From Cymbomonas tetramitiformis (Eukaryota > Chlorophyta > Pyramimonadophyceae > Pyramimonadales > Pyramimonadaceae): DNA of 26,501 bases. The stretch is taken from the NCBI GenBank assembly GCA_001247695.2, contig LGRX02031441.1, positions 1 to 26,501 of the forward strand, given 5' to 3'. The notes under the pieces were generated by a model. That model searched no databases, was not told the DNA's origin, and saw only the letters and a list, made by a program, of their open reading frames with translations. Position 1 is the first letter of the stretch. Each line of letters begins with the position of its first letter. Below, in pieces: positions 8,034 to 16,100 of this stretch. Both the position numbers and the translations under genes were made by a program.

Positions 8034-10936
8034 TCATTCATCGCTCTCCACCGGGGGAGGCCGTCACCCTCCACAAGCTCGATGCCCGCAAGGGCCGCCA
8101 GGGTCTGGTAGCTCTGCTCGTCCTCACAGGTAGCAAGAGCCAGGACCTCCTCGGAGAACTCCTCTGGGACGCCATCCACCGAGGAGATGTCCTCCTGCTG
8201 CTCGATGGCCCAAACGACGGCGGCTACAAACCCAGGGGAGTTCGCCAGTCGAGCGGGTGCATTGGCCCTCCACTCCTTGAGTTTAGCCTCGTCCGTACAG
8301 TTACGGACGATGTGCTCCGCAGAGCCGCAGGCGAAGCACCGGCGGACTTTCGGAGCGTCAGGGCGGGAGAGGCCAGGTGGTGGTGGCAAAGGAGTCACTG
8401 CCGCGGCGACAGTGGTGGCAGGCCCGTTCTCCAGCATGGCAAGAGCTGGGCGGCTCGAAGAGGGGGTACGCCTGTAGAAGGGGGTGCGAGGTGGTGGGTT
8501 AGCGAAGGAAACAGCACGGGGAGGACGGTCTTGAGAGCGCCTCTGAGCCGCCTCCGTGTCAATGGCACTCTCCACCTCCTCAGCAACTTCCCGAATCTTC
8601 AACAAGGCGTTGTGGGTGCCTGGGATGTCGTCAGCGACGGCCTTCCTCTCCCACTCTTCTGGTTTGGAGACATCCAAATGGATGGCTCTCAGGCGCCGCA
8701 TCACCTTGGGTGCATATTTCAGCCCTCGGCGGTACGTAGAGAGCATCGACAGGTTGGTCATCTCCACGCAATTGGGGACTCTGCCGGCCAGGAAGTTGAC
8801 GGAGGCCATGCGGGTCTCCAGTCGCGAGAAGTACTCCGCCGCGGTCTCGTTCACCGCCTGCTTCAGGGCAATGGCCTCGCCGTGTGCGTTCTCCAGGTAG
8901 GCCTGCGTCAGGGAGCACACCGCCAGATCGCTGAAGAACACGTCCAGCTCCCCGTAGCGTTGGTGCCAAGCTTGCTCGGACCCAAAGGTCCCCGCCGCGC
9001 GCTCCAAGAACTTTCTCTGCTGGTCTTGAAGAGTGTACTCCTTGAAGCTCCAAAGAAGGCTTGACACACTCGCCTGGTACTCTGATACTGATGGCGTGCA
9101 ACTGGGAGTGGTCAGTGCTTCGATCACGATGGCCTCCTGGAATACCTTCCGCACCATGTGGGAGTAGTGCTCCAACTGCGTCAGGAGGCCCTCCTTGTCG
9201 GCCGATTTTGTGTCGGACGCGGTGCGGGGGAACCTGGTGACGCTCTTGACCAGCTTTAGCACCATCTCTTTGGTCTTGTGCTCCAGGCGGACCTCGTCTG
9301 GGGATGCTCGCAGGTTAGTGCCCTGCGGCAAACGGACGATGCCTGGAACAAAGGGGGTGGCGCTGGGAGAGAGCACGGGGTTCGCAGCGGCGGCAGAGTG
9401 AACGGGGTTCGCGGCAGCGGCAGAGTGAGCGGGGTTTGCGGCGGCGGAATGGGGGAAACGGGCAGGAGGTGGTGGTCCCGGGGCATGCGCGGGCGGAGGC
9501 GCAGGCGCGGGATTTGTGGGGACTGCGGTCGGAGTGGGCGGTAATGTAGGGGCTGATGGTGGTGCGGGGAGTGGAAGAGGTGTATGGAAGGGCAGGGGTG
9601 TGGATGGTTGTGCAGCCACCACGCTCATGCTCCGGTACCAATCGGAGTTGCTGACCTCCGACCACGCGGCGAGCCCGTCCTGATCAAAGTTCTGCATCTC
9701 CGACTCCCGCGCAGTAGCAGGGATCCACTCCCATACCGGCTGCCCCATGCTGGTAGACCGCACATTGGCCGCGGCTGGGTCCCCCATTGCCATATCCATG
9801 ACCTCGCGGTCGACCATGAGGACCCAGGTCTCCACACGAGGGTTGGTAAGGAGTAGGGGTGCATGGTGTAGCCGGCCCCCCATGCGCGCATATGCAGTCA
9901 GCGGCGCTCCCAGCAGGTGCATGATCCTGAACAAGATGGCGTCGCCCTGCACCCCAGCCCGGCGGCGTTCGTCCCATGGTAGGGAGACGGTTGCCGCGCC
10001 TCGCACCCCAGCTGACTGGTGCACCCACAATGACCCACCATCGTGGGTGACGAAGAGGGATCTGACCTCTGGGTACTGAGGGTAGGAGGGCTCCGGTGCG
10101 GGATCGTCAGGGGGGTCCTGAGGTGGATCACTGGGAGGGCCTGGTGGCGAGTCGCTTGGACTGGAGTCTCTGGGCTCTGAGTCGGGATTGCCACCGCCGT
10201 GCACCACCGTCTCCATCGACTGCCGCCGGCGGGACACCATCATGTTATGGGGATTTGGCCGGCCCTGAGTGGGAGGTTCGGCGGGAGCGGTCTCAGCGGC
10301 GGTCTGAGGCACTGGAGGGGTTACGCTGGCGGCGGCGTCTGCCTCGTGTAGATGGTCCGCCGTCAGGCCTTGTGCGCTGCCCTGAGGGTCGCCTGGTGGG
10401 GAGGCTCCTGCCGATGCCGTCGCACCAGGCAGCGCGAGTCCTCTCGAGAGCACCGCGGAGATGTCCAGGGCCTGTACTGCCGCCAGGACTTCTCTGCGAA
10501 TATGTTCACTTCGGCTGCTCGCGTCCGAGTCGGAGCCGGACCTGTGGGCGGCCCTCCGCCTGCGCTCAGCCCGTGCCTGCGTGCTTCGGCTGCCTCTGGT
10601 CCCCGTGCTGGTGCGGCTGATGTCCGTACCGGAGTCAGGGTCAGAGTGATCAGGTGCGTGGCTTGGGCCTGGAAGATGTTTGCCATGTGTCGCAGGGCCC
10701 GAAGATGCCCTTCGGGAACGCCGACGCCGGCGAGTCTCTGAGGTTGTCGCCACCGCGGGGAGGTGACGCACCAAGAGCTGGGTACCGCCCAAGACGTTCT
10801 GCTGAACTCCGCTGTCAAGGGGTACCTGCAGAGGGTCCGGCAGGGCCGCGGCGCCGATGCTGATGAAGTGCTGCAGCGATGAGAGATCCGTGCCTGAGTC
10901 ATGAAGCGCGGAGGTGGCTGGTGCCAGCTGATGGGG
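7991..10936 (-). CDS. Gag polyprotein of the gypsy element
   Basis: The open frame runs from just after TAG 10937-10939 to TGA 7991-7993. The N-terminal half is Ser/Arg/Pro-rich and low in complexity. The second half has a helical capsid-like segment (YSHMVRKVFQEA to LRAIHLD) resembling retrotransposon gag domains, and a CCHC zinc knuckle CFACGSAEHIVRNC about 100 residues from the end, the nucleic-acid-binding motif of nucleocapsid. There is no in-frame ATG upstream of the region around 10240, and the codon at 10790-10792 is TTG, so the true start is unclear: a lost ATG, an upstream exon, or a non-AUG start are possible. Pol follows in the -1 frame. Confidence 0.85.
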   Translation of the reverse strand, partial: PHQLAPATSALHDSGTDLSSLQHFISIGAAALPDPLQVPLDSGVQQNVLGGTQLLVRHLPAVATTSETRRRRRSRRASSGPATHGKHLPGPSHAPDHSDPDSGTDISRTSTGTRGSRSTQARAERRRRAAHRSGSDSDASSRSEHIRREVLAAVQALDISAVLSRGLALPGATASAGASPPGDPQGSAQGLTADHLHEADAAASVTPPVPQTAAETAPAEPPTQGRPNPHNMMVSRRRQSMETVVHGGGNPDSEPRDSSPSDSPPGPPSDPPQDPPDDPAPEPSYPQYPEVRSLFVTHDGGSLWVHQSAGVRGAATVSLPWDERRRAGVQGDAILFRIMHLLGAPLTAYARMGGRLHHAPLLLTNPRVETWVLMVDREVMDMAMGDPAAANVRSTSMGQPVWEWIPATARESEMQNFDQDGLAAWSEVSNSDWYRSMSVVAAQPSTPLPFHTPLPLPAPPSAPTLPPTPTAVPTNPAPAPPPAHAPGPPPPARFPHSAAANPAHSAAAANPVHSAAAANPVLSPSATPFVPGIVRLPQGTNLRASPDEVRLEHKTKEMVLKLVKSVTRFPRTASDTKSADKEGLLTQLEHYSHMVRKVFQEAIVIEALTTPSCTPSVSEYQASVSSLLWSFKEYTLQDQQRKFLERAAGTFGSEQAWHQRYGELDVFFSDLAVCSLTQAYLENAHGEAIALKQAVNETAAEYFSRLETRMASVNFLAGRVPNCVEMTNLSMLSTYRRGLKYAPKVMRRLRAIHLDVSKPEEWERKAVADDIPGTHNALLKIREVAEEVESAIDTEAAQRRSQDRPPRAVSFANPPPRTPFYRRTPSSSRPALAMLENGPATTVAAAVTPLPPPPGLSRPDAPKVRRCFACGSAEHIVRNCTDEAKLKEWRANAPARLANSPGFVAAVVWAIEQQEDISSVDGVPEEFSEEVLALATCEDEQSYQTLAALAGIELVEGDGLPRWRAMNDWPAASPRPCPSRK

Positions 10937-11473
10937 CTAACAGACTATTGGGGATAGGTGAACCAGTATGCATGTTTTTAGACGGTGTTTTTCTGTTACT
11001 ATTCTCGGTTTATAGACGACGGGTGACCTGCCACGTCATCATAACGCGCAGTATAATGCAGACACGTGGCAGCCACGTAGGTTGCGGTATGCGTTTATGC
11101 GGTACGGTATGCCTTCATTATGCGGTTTGCCATTGTGGTTCGAGTGATCATCGAGCAATCAACGGAGAGAGATATCTTTTTTGGATTGGGTGTGTTCATA
11201 AACACAAGCCCCGCGTCAAAAAAACGCGGCTATACAACTATCATCACACGGGTATTGTTGCATGAACGGTGTATATTCGTTTAATTACAAGTAGAATGTT
11301 TGCTAGTGTTAGTAGTGTTACAATATATATATGTCGCAAAAGCCATAAGTCAGCTGGTCGTACAACATATCATAGCGTTACTATTACATTGCAAAGTACG
11401 TAAGTTGCTACCAGGCAAGCGATCTCGAATTAGTTAATTCCACGCCTTTCAGACGCCGGAAAGTAATGGTCTA
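10937..11473. other. Intergenic stretch between gag and the small-gene cluster
   Basis: No convincing gene. Composition shifts to AT-rich. It contains an inverted pair CTGCCACGT (11028-11036) / ACGTGGCAG (11064-11072) and a short hairpin CCGCGT (11211-11216) / ACGCGG (11224-11229) with an A-rich loop. A 5' LTR and primer-binding site were expected here but no match to 1-289 was recognised. The plus-strand open frame over 10879-11265 crosses the gag end and shows no protein-like features. Confidence 0.6.
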
Positions 11474-11656
11474 CTAATCTATCAGCTCCCAGTATACTCC
11501 GTCTTCGTCGTCCATTGCTTCCTCGCACATGAATATTTCGTAAGAACAACGCATACACGCGAAATGTTCGGTATGCTCATTTATCGCAACAAGATGCGAA
11601 CCAGCATTAAACCATATGCGAACGTTTGCAGGAAGGTCACAATAATCGCATTTCAT
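11474..11656 (-). CDS. 60-aa Cys-pair protein of unknown function
   Basis: ATG at 11654-11656 starts a 60-residue acidic protein with CDYC at residues 3-6 and FACMRCSY in the middle, two CxxC knuckles suggesting a small zinc ribbon (inference). It ends in the acidic EEAMDDEDGVYWELID. I do not recognise the family. Support for being a gene comes from the shared promoter block upstream, with a TATA box at 11763-11769, and from head-to-tail position behind the 11775-12185 gene, whose stop codon lies only about 6 nt before that TATA box. Confidence 0.55.
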   Translation of the reverse strand: MKCDYCDLPANVRIWFNAGSHLVAINEHTEHFACMRCSYEIFMCEEAMDDEDGVYWELID

Positions 11657-11769
11657 GACGAGTTTGCCTGAGCGTGGTCAGTTGTTGGTTGCTAGTGTCA
11701 AGCTGGGGTGGCACGATGGTGAGCGTAAGCAGCAAATGAAGGCTAAGTAAGAGGTATTGAGCTTTTATA
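11657..11769 (-). promoter_or_regulatory. Shared-type promoter and leader of the 60-aa gene
   Basis: TATAAAA at 11763-11769 (minus) is followed by a CAATACCTCTTAC segment and the conserved GCTTACGCTCACC motif around 11720-11732, then about 60 nt of leader to the ATG at 11656. The same arrangement recurs upstream of other genes in the window, which is the main evidence that it is functional. Confidence 0.65.
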
Positions 11770-11774
11770 CCTGC

Positions 11775-12185
11775 TCAACTAAGGCAATCGCAACTGATAC
11801 AGTACTCGTCGAAAGGTGTCGTTTCGTCATTCTGGTACCAACAGACCAATAGGCGTACAACGTCGACTGGAATACCCATTAATCGCGGAGTCATCCACGC
11901 TTCACCCCGTGCATATTCAGCGCGATCGGGATAGCGTTCCGGCTCTACCAATTCAAAAAACAGATAAAACCGAGTTCGTCGGGTAAAGCGCCCCATAGCC
12001 ATTATCAGATCATGCCTGTGAGGCATCGGCGGGCGGCGGACAGGGCGGTTTGCCATCGTTGTCAAAGTCCACTGGTGCAAATTGCATTCGGGGCATGGCA
12101 TGTGCACCATCACATGGCGATGAATGGCATCTACATCGATACTGGCACGATTCCGATGCACACCAAACCTTAACACTGGAGGCAT
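11775..12185 (-). CDS. 136-aa Cys-pair basic protein of unknown function
   Basis: ATG at 12183-12185 was chosen because the next upstream start-like codons are GTG and because it lies about 106 nt from the TATA box, matching the 11656 gene. The protein has CPEC near residue 30 and YCISCDC at the C-terminus, which could form a bipartite zinc site, and a basic, Pro/Arg-rich middle (RRPPMPHR, RFTRRTRFYLFFELV). No known domain is recognised. Its stop TGA (11775-11777) almost touches the next promoter. Confidence 0.55.
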   Translation of the reverse strand: MPPVLRFGVHRNRASIDVDAIHRHVMVHMPCPECNLHQWTLTTMANRPVRRPPMPHRHDLIMAMGRFTRRTRFYLFFELVEPERYPDRAEYARGEAWMTPRLMGIPVDVVRLLVCWYQNDETTPFDEYCISCDCLS

Positions 12186-12297
12186 CACGAGTTTGCAGAG
12201 GCGCGTCGCTCACTCTCTGGTAGGAGGTGGCAGGGGTGGCACGAAGGTGAGCGTAAGCAGCAAATGAAGGCTAAGTAAGAGGTATTGAGCTTTTATA
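12186..12297 (-). promoter_or_regulatory. Shared-type promoter and leader of the 136-aa gene
   Basis: TATAAAA at 12291-12297 is followed by the same CAATACCTCTTACTTAGCC segment as the 11656 promoter, the GCTTACGCTCACC motif around 12245-12257, and CCACCTCCTACCA just before the start region. From TATA to the GCTTACGCTCACC motif it is nearly identical to the block at 11720-11769. Confidence 0.7.
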
Positions 12298-12299
12298 CC

Positions 12300-12366
12300 T
12301 TAGTCGGAGTCGGAGTCGGACAGCAACTGTGGGACTTCGGTATCCTGCCAGAACTCGCAATCCGCG
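12300..12366 (-). pseudogene. C-terminal fragment of a Cys-pair family gene
   Basis: On the minus strand this encodes DCEFWQDTEVPQLLSDSDSD then TAA, matching the end of the 19115-19712 gene (DCEFWQDTDG...LLSSDSD) at DNA level as well. Upstream homology stops abruptly where a CCAAT-containing repeat region begins, so it is a truncated duplicate. Its stop codon lies 2-3 nt before the TATA box of the next gene. Confidence 0.75.
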
Positions 12367-12392
12367 CCAATCTTGGGCCAACATTTGTCCGC

Positions 12393-12452
12393 GCCAATCT
12401 TATCTTGGCCAATCTTATCTTGGCCAATCTTATCTTGGCCAATCTTGTGATT
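12393..12452. repeat. Four tandem 15-bp units containing CCAAT
   Basis: The unit GCCAATCTTATCTTG occurs at 12393, 12408, 12423 and 12438 (the last diverging), each with a CCAAT pentamer. It lies between the truncated fragment and the plus-strand gene at 12598, about 145-205 nt upstream of that start codon, a position compatible with a promoter-proximal CCAAT-box array (inference). Confidence 0.8.
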
Positions 12453-12510
12453 GTTGGTTTCATCCTATTGGTTTGCGGCATTTACCTTGAGAGGCCCAAG
12501 CCCTCCTTGG

Positions 12511-12521
12511 CAATATTTAAA
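12511..12521 (+). promoter_or_regulatory. TATA-like element for the plus-strand family gene
   Basis: CAATATTTAAA lies about 80 nt upstream of the ATG at 12598, the same TATA-to-ATG spacing seen for the related minus-strand genes at 19712, 20438 and 21107. The conserved GCTTWCGCTCAC leader motif is not present here, so this promoter differs from the others. Confidence 0.4.
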
Positions 12522-12597
12522 TCTCTTGAGGCCTTTAGGAGGATCATTTTCCATTTCTTCCTGGAAGACACACCGCTTCATCTTTGCATTATCAAGA

Positions 12598-13196
12598 ATG
12601 GCGGATACTCATTACGTCCTGTTTGGGATTGTTCTTCCTTACATTCGGAAATGCGTCAATTGCGTGAGGAATACTTTGTGCAGGCATGGGTCGAAGAACG
12701 TTTTTTGTGGGCGTTGGAAGAACAAGTTTTGACGTTTTCGGGCATGTTTGGTGATGTTTGGATGCCTGTAACTTTGGCTCACTATTTCTATGTATTACGT
12801 GATCTGCTCGAAGTCGATTGGGGGGATGTTCGTGATTGGGGAAATTTCTTGCAGATATTCCCTACCTCCAACTTTGAAGCCCCATATTACGATGATGAAG
12901 GGTTCCATTGGCAAGGACCTGGCATGTCAAACAACTTCAGATTCCGGCTAGACTACATCGATTTCGACGACTTCAAAAAACGATGGCTTCGTGAATATCA
13001 TTGGGCCTGGTACAACGGCTTTTACAACGAGCATGCAGATCCTCAATGGATCTACCCGTCGCGGTACGAGTTGTCTATGAGGCCTGCCTGCAGTCGATGC
13101 CGACGCGTTGATATGGATCTTACCCGTATTGGCGACGGGTACATCTGCACTGACCTTGTCGACTGTCGGCGGATGACTCGTCTTGATTTGAATTGA
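12598..13196 (+). pseudogene. Cys-pair family gene with a one-base frameshift near its start
   Basis: ATG 12598-12600 begins MADTHYVLFGIVLPYIR in one frame; at about 12646-12651 the homology jumps to the frame that runs MRQLREEYFVQAWVEERFLW to the stop at 13194-13196. Aligned to the 19115-19712 gene, exactly one base is missing. Shared blocks are AWVEERFLWALE, PVTLAHYF, a WLREYHWAW block, and a C-terminal Cys cluster (CSRCRR ... GYICTDLVDC) suggesting a zinc ribbon. The open frame extends back to 12285 but that part is antisense to the fragment and promoter at 12186-12366 and is not coding. Either a pseudogene, a sequencing indel, or programmed shifting. A hairpin follows the stop by 16 nt. 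Confidence 0.65.
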
Positions 13197-13212
13197 TGGT
13201 CGAATCTCAATC

Positions 13213-13228
13213 GGTGGCTTTAGCCACC
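13213..13228 (+). terminator. Hairpin just after the plus-strand gene
   Basis: GGTGGCTTTAGCCACC is a short hairpin (GGTGGC/GCCACC, with only a few bases in the loop) 16 nt after the stop codon at 13196. Transcript ends at hairpins are known in several giant viruses; in a nuclear gene it might be a 3'-end processing signal. Function is inferred from position only. Confidence 0.35.
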
Positions 13229-13520
13229 ACCCATCTATTCTAGAAAACAATTCTTCACGATGCGGGCAACAAAAATATCATAAGTCACGTGTATGGTACA
13301 AGCAATGGTATAAGAACCCCGATCTTCACATTTTTTTTATAATCATTGTATATGTTACATGATATATCCAGACCGGAGGTTGGAGCCCCCCTCGCGAGGG
13401 CCCACGCATGGAATGGTGGGTTAACTTATTGAAATGCGCACACATGTATGAAGTTGAATACCCCACAATACGTAATGATCAGATTTACAAGTAGAAATGT
13501 TCTATTACAAGGTGTTCCAG
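13229..13520. other. Non-coding stretch with one palindrome
   Basis: No gene is seen. It includes the perfect 12-bp palindrome CCCTCGCGAGGG at 13389-13400 and AT-rich sequence around 13330. A similar CCCCCTCGC/GCGAGGGGG pair occurs at 18105-18160. Confidence 0.5.
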
Positions 13521-13961
13521 CAGCGCTTTTCCGGAAACAAACGGATGCGAACAATTGGGCATGCACAGCAGCAACACGAGTTGGGCATCCAAAGCAGCAT
13601 TGGGCGCACAGTTGGGCAGTCGCAGCAACAACGCTTTTCCAGAAATAAACAGATGCGCACAAAAGGGCATCTACAAAGAAGAATATCGAGTTGGGCATTC
13701 ACAATATTGGGCGCACAAGCAAGGCCACAACAACAAATATTTTAAATAAATGATAAAAGTAGTAAGGGCATTCACAAAGCAGCTAACACGAGTTGGGCAT
13801 TCACAACAACAAAGCTGGCTATTCCGCAAACAAACAGATGCGAACACAAGATGCACAACAACAACACGAGTTAAGTATCCACAAAGAGCATTGGGCGCAC
13901 AGTTGGGCAGTCACAGCAGCAACGCTTTTCCAGAGATAAACAGATGCGCACAAAAGGGCAT
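13521..13961. repeat. Imperfect 150-bp direct duplication rich in GTTGGGC motifs
   Basis: Segments 13521-13670 and 13812-13961 align along their whole length (CGCTTTTCC...AACAGATGCG...AAAAGGGCAT), and both contain ACGAGTTnnGnAT and GCGCACAGTTGGGCAGTC. Smaller copies of ACGAGTTGGGCATTCACAA occur between them at about 13688 and 13788. The open frames through this region on both strands are by-products of the repeat. Confidence 0.85.
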
Positions 13962-13975
13962 TCACAGCAGCAGCA

Positions 13976-14005
13976 CCCCGCGGTCTTCTTGATGCCGCCG
14001 CGGGG
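13976..14005. repeat. GC-rich hairpin CCCCGCGG/CCGCGGGG
   Basis: CCCCGCGG at 13976-13983 pairs with CCGCGGGG at 13998-14005 across a 14-nt loop. It sits at the end of the second 150-bp copy. Confidence 0.7.
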
Positions 14006-14420
14006 AAAGGGTACCCTGCAACTTTCAGTTAAGCATACAACAAAGGTTCTTGGGGCCGCTCCCATGGGTTCCGCTTAGGTCCCACTCATCCTTCACAAGC
14101 GTTTCACGGGACGGTGCCCGCCGGTTCTAGGGTCCGGATTCCCTTGTCGTTGAGGGGTTCGAGGTTGGCATGCACTACATTCAAACAGGCGGGGTGCAAA
14201 AGTTGACAGAGCGTACCCTTATCCGTCGCGTTTGTTGAAGCGTAGGAACCTGCGAGTGCACAAAATTGCATAAAAAATCTTACAGCGAGGCAGGGTTCGT
14301 TAACAAACACACGCAAAAAAGATTGCATGCACGCTGCGCAGCCGGGGCGCACTTGGTCAGAATTATGTCGTAGTAGTTGTTGCTGCGGACTTTTGTGGCA
14401 TGCTATCGTACCATGCGTAG
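14006..14420. other. Non-coding stretch, nothing recognised
   Basis: Only low-support open frames are present. One minus-strand frame (14104-14595) overlaps the tandem duplication beyond it and has no protein-like features. No RNA gene was recognised. Confidence 0.5.
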
Positions 14421-14623
14421 GCCCACACGCGGCACGCCGCCATCGGTAGAGCTCTATCGTCGAATTCAAAATGAGCGGGCAACCAGAACGGCAGTTTGAA
14501 CGAATACGTAGTATTGGCGTCGTCCGTGGGCCCACACGCGGCACGCCGCCATCGGTATCGTCGAATTCAAAATGAGCGGGCAACCAGAACGGCATTTTGA
14601 ACGAATAGTATTGGCGTCGTCCG
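14421..14623. repeat. Tandem duplication of a ~100-bp unit
   Basis: 14421-14529 and 14530-14623 both run GCCCACACGCGGCACGCCGCC ... TCGTCGAATTCAAAATGAGC ... TTGGCGTCGTCCG. Differences are a short insertion (AGAGCTCT) and a few bases. It lies directly left of the inverted-repeat-bounded unit starting at 14662. Confidence 0.9.
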
Positions 14624-14970
14624 CTAATCCCACGAAACTGGGAACATATGACCTACAGTATGGCCAATGGTAAACGATATTGGACACGAAGTGGGAACTG
14701 ATTCCGCGCGATCGAGATGTCATCAGACCTGAGACAGGTCGTACAGCAATTTGTCTCCAATTTTAATCCTGTAATTTACGTATAATCTATGACGGACATG
14801 ACAGTGACAGAATTGACCAAGAATCTGAATGCGGCGATCGCGAGCCTTGCTTTTCCTTTAGAACCTGGTTCTTGCCGTCCAGATTTCTTGAATTCAAAAC
14901 TTCAACAGCGTACCTGTCGCGAGCTATGAAGTAGTTTTTTCGCGCACTTCGCGAGGTCGAGAGTCTTCGG

Positions 14971-15004
14971 CCCGTTGACCATAGCCTAAAAAGGCGTCAA
15001 CGGG
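14971..15004. repeat. Hairpin CCCGTTGAC/GTCAACGGG
   Basis: Nine-base perfect arms at 14971-14979 and 14996-15004 with a 16-nt loop. First of a dense series of perfect hairpins up to 15754. Confidence 0.8.
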
Positions 15005-15012
15005 TCGTTGTA

Positions 15013-15133
15013 CGGTGTCCGTTTTTTGCCACGTGGCCTAGAGACGTGGAACGGGAGCTACACCGGCTGAGCGGATGATGCCGCGGCCTCTGAAAATCAG
15101 TGAAAAACAACATCATGGGAAATTCGGACACCG
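15013..15133. repeat. Inverted pair CGGTGTCCG/CGGACACCG
   Basis: CGGTGTCCG at 15013-15021 is inverted at 15125-15133, and CGGTGTCCGG recurs around 15191. A further pair, AAAGGCATA/TATGCCTTT, lies at about 15148-15179. Confidence 0.65.
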
Positions 15134-15332
15134 TAGGTAGTTTTAAAAAGGCATATATAGAGGACTTATGTATGCCTTTGACCCTCCTGCGGTGTCCGGA
15201 CATGCGCTTTCCAGCATCCGGTAGGGTAGGATGCCGCCATCGGGTTTGGGTTTGCGGAGAGCGCTGAAATCTGCAGCCATTCGCGTTTCACCCGGTTGAA
15301 CTTATCTGGAACTTATCGTATGCCTTGCACTA

Positions 15333-15360
15333 TGCTTGCTTAACGGGTGTTAAGCAAGCA
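15333..15360. repeat. Perfect 12-bp-arm hairpin TGCTTGCTTAAC/GTTAAGCAAGCA
   Basis: Arms 15333-15344 and 15349-15360 are perfectly complementary with a 4-nt GGGT loop. No T-run or gene adjoins it. Confidence 0.9.
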
Positions 15361-15376
15361 CGGTACTATGGTTGCG

Positions 15377-15401
15377 TCAAGGAATGTATACCATTCCTTG
15401 A
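15377..15401. repeat. Hairpin TCAAGGAATG/CATTCCTTGA
   Basis: Ten-base perfect arms at 15377-15386 and 15392-15401 with a 5-nt loop, 16 nt from the previous hairpin. Confidence 0.9.
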
Positions 15402-15575
15402 ACACCGGCATTCCGGGGAGTCGCCTAGGTCACGTAGATTGTTCATCCACTAAAGTGAAATGAACAAACCTGGCAACCTATAAACTTTTTTATTGTGCGT
15501 GACACAAGCTACTTGAATACAGGTTTGTGGCTACGTTTGTTCGTGCGGGCGCGTTGTAGTGCGGATGGCTAACCT

Positions 15576-15618
15576 CACGTGATCATCTTCGCGCAAGGGA
15601 GGCGAAGCTGATCACGTG
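15576..15618. repeat. Two-part hairpin CACGTGATCA/TGATCACGTG with inner CTTCGC/GCGAAG
   Basis: Outer 10-bp arms at 15576-15585 and 15609-15618 enclose a second perfect pair CTTCGC/GCGAAG, forming a nearly continuous stem. Confidence 0.9.
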
Positions 15619-15706
15619 CAGTTGGACATGAGTTCGCACTTGAGGAGTGTATGCATATATGCACTGTGATATGCTGTATGGTTTGTCGTGCAATAATATA
15701 TGATAA

Positions 15707-15754
15707 AAAATACACCGCTGTTGCTGACCCGGGTCAACAGCAGCGGTGTATTTT
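15707..15754. repeat. Hairpin with 14-bp arms AAAATACACCGCTG/CAGCGGTGTATTTT
   Basis: Arms 15707-15720 and 15741-15754 are perfectly complementary; the loop itself holds the palindrome TGACCCGGGTCA. Confidence 0.9.
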
Positions 15755-16100
15755 GAAGTGAACGAAAGTCGAAAGTGACTAAGAAACAGTTTCAAACTGT
15801 CTCGAGCTTCCCAACACCGATTTATCTGCGTCCGATGACTGTGTACATGTAATTGTACCGTCAGATCGAAAATAATTTTATACACAGTGTCTGGCGTAAT
15901 TTTCGAGTCATCGTCGTCATCGAAAATGCACTTTTGATTAGGTCATGAAATTGCTGTAGGTCGTCATCGTCATTTCGCCGGATCCGAGGTTGCCACCGCT
16001 CCGACGCGAGGTCAGGTGCACATGGTAAAACTGCGAACGGAAGGTCAAACGTCCAAGGCAAAGGGAAAGCAGGCAAAGGGTTTAAGATTTAGCGGCGGTA

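Larger units (their letters stand above)
1..10936 (-). mobile_element. Ty3/gypsy chromodomain retrotransposon encoding two methyltransferase-type domains, decayed
   Basis: Reading on the minus strand the domains run gag with CCHC knuckle, aspartic protease, RT, RNase H, an NPPY methyltransferase module, HHCC/DDE integrase, chromodomain, and a C5-methyltransferase-like domain. RT before integrase is the Ty3/gypsy order, and the chromodomain after integrase is the chromovirus hallmark (established). The two methyltransferase modules are not part of a standard chromovirus. The element is disrupted by in-frame stops at 1162, 2266, 2860 and 5319 and a one-base shift near 5214-5226, but domains are otherwise nearly intact, so decay looks recent. 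The left edge ends in a candidate 3' LTR that runs out of the window. No copy of that LTR was recognised beside gag, so the right boundary near 10936 is set by the end of the gag open frame and a change of base composition. Confidence 0.9.

Noticed and set aside
10879..11265. 128-codon plus-strand open frame at the gag edge
   Set aside because: It overlaps the gag frame antisense, has no domain-like features and crosses the composition boundary.
12285..12597. Plus-strand coding extension with an ILANL repeat
   Set aside because: It is antisense to a family-gene fragment and a promoter, and the repeat comes from the 15-bp CCAAT array; homology to the family begins only at 12598.
13521..13961. 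CRISPR-like spaced repeats
   Set aside because: Copies are two long imperfect duplicates with irregular submotifs, not short identical repeats with equal unique spacers.
13426..13992. Several 60-90 codon open frames on both strands
   Set aside because: They follow the 150-bp duplication and its GTTGGGC motifs; no start context, promoter or conserved protein pattern.
14140..14170. tRNA T-loop-like GGTTCGAGG
   Set aside because: No matching acceptor or anticodon stems nearby; the same GTTCGAAC type sequence in the satellite is just a palindrome.
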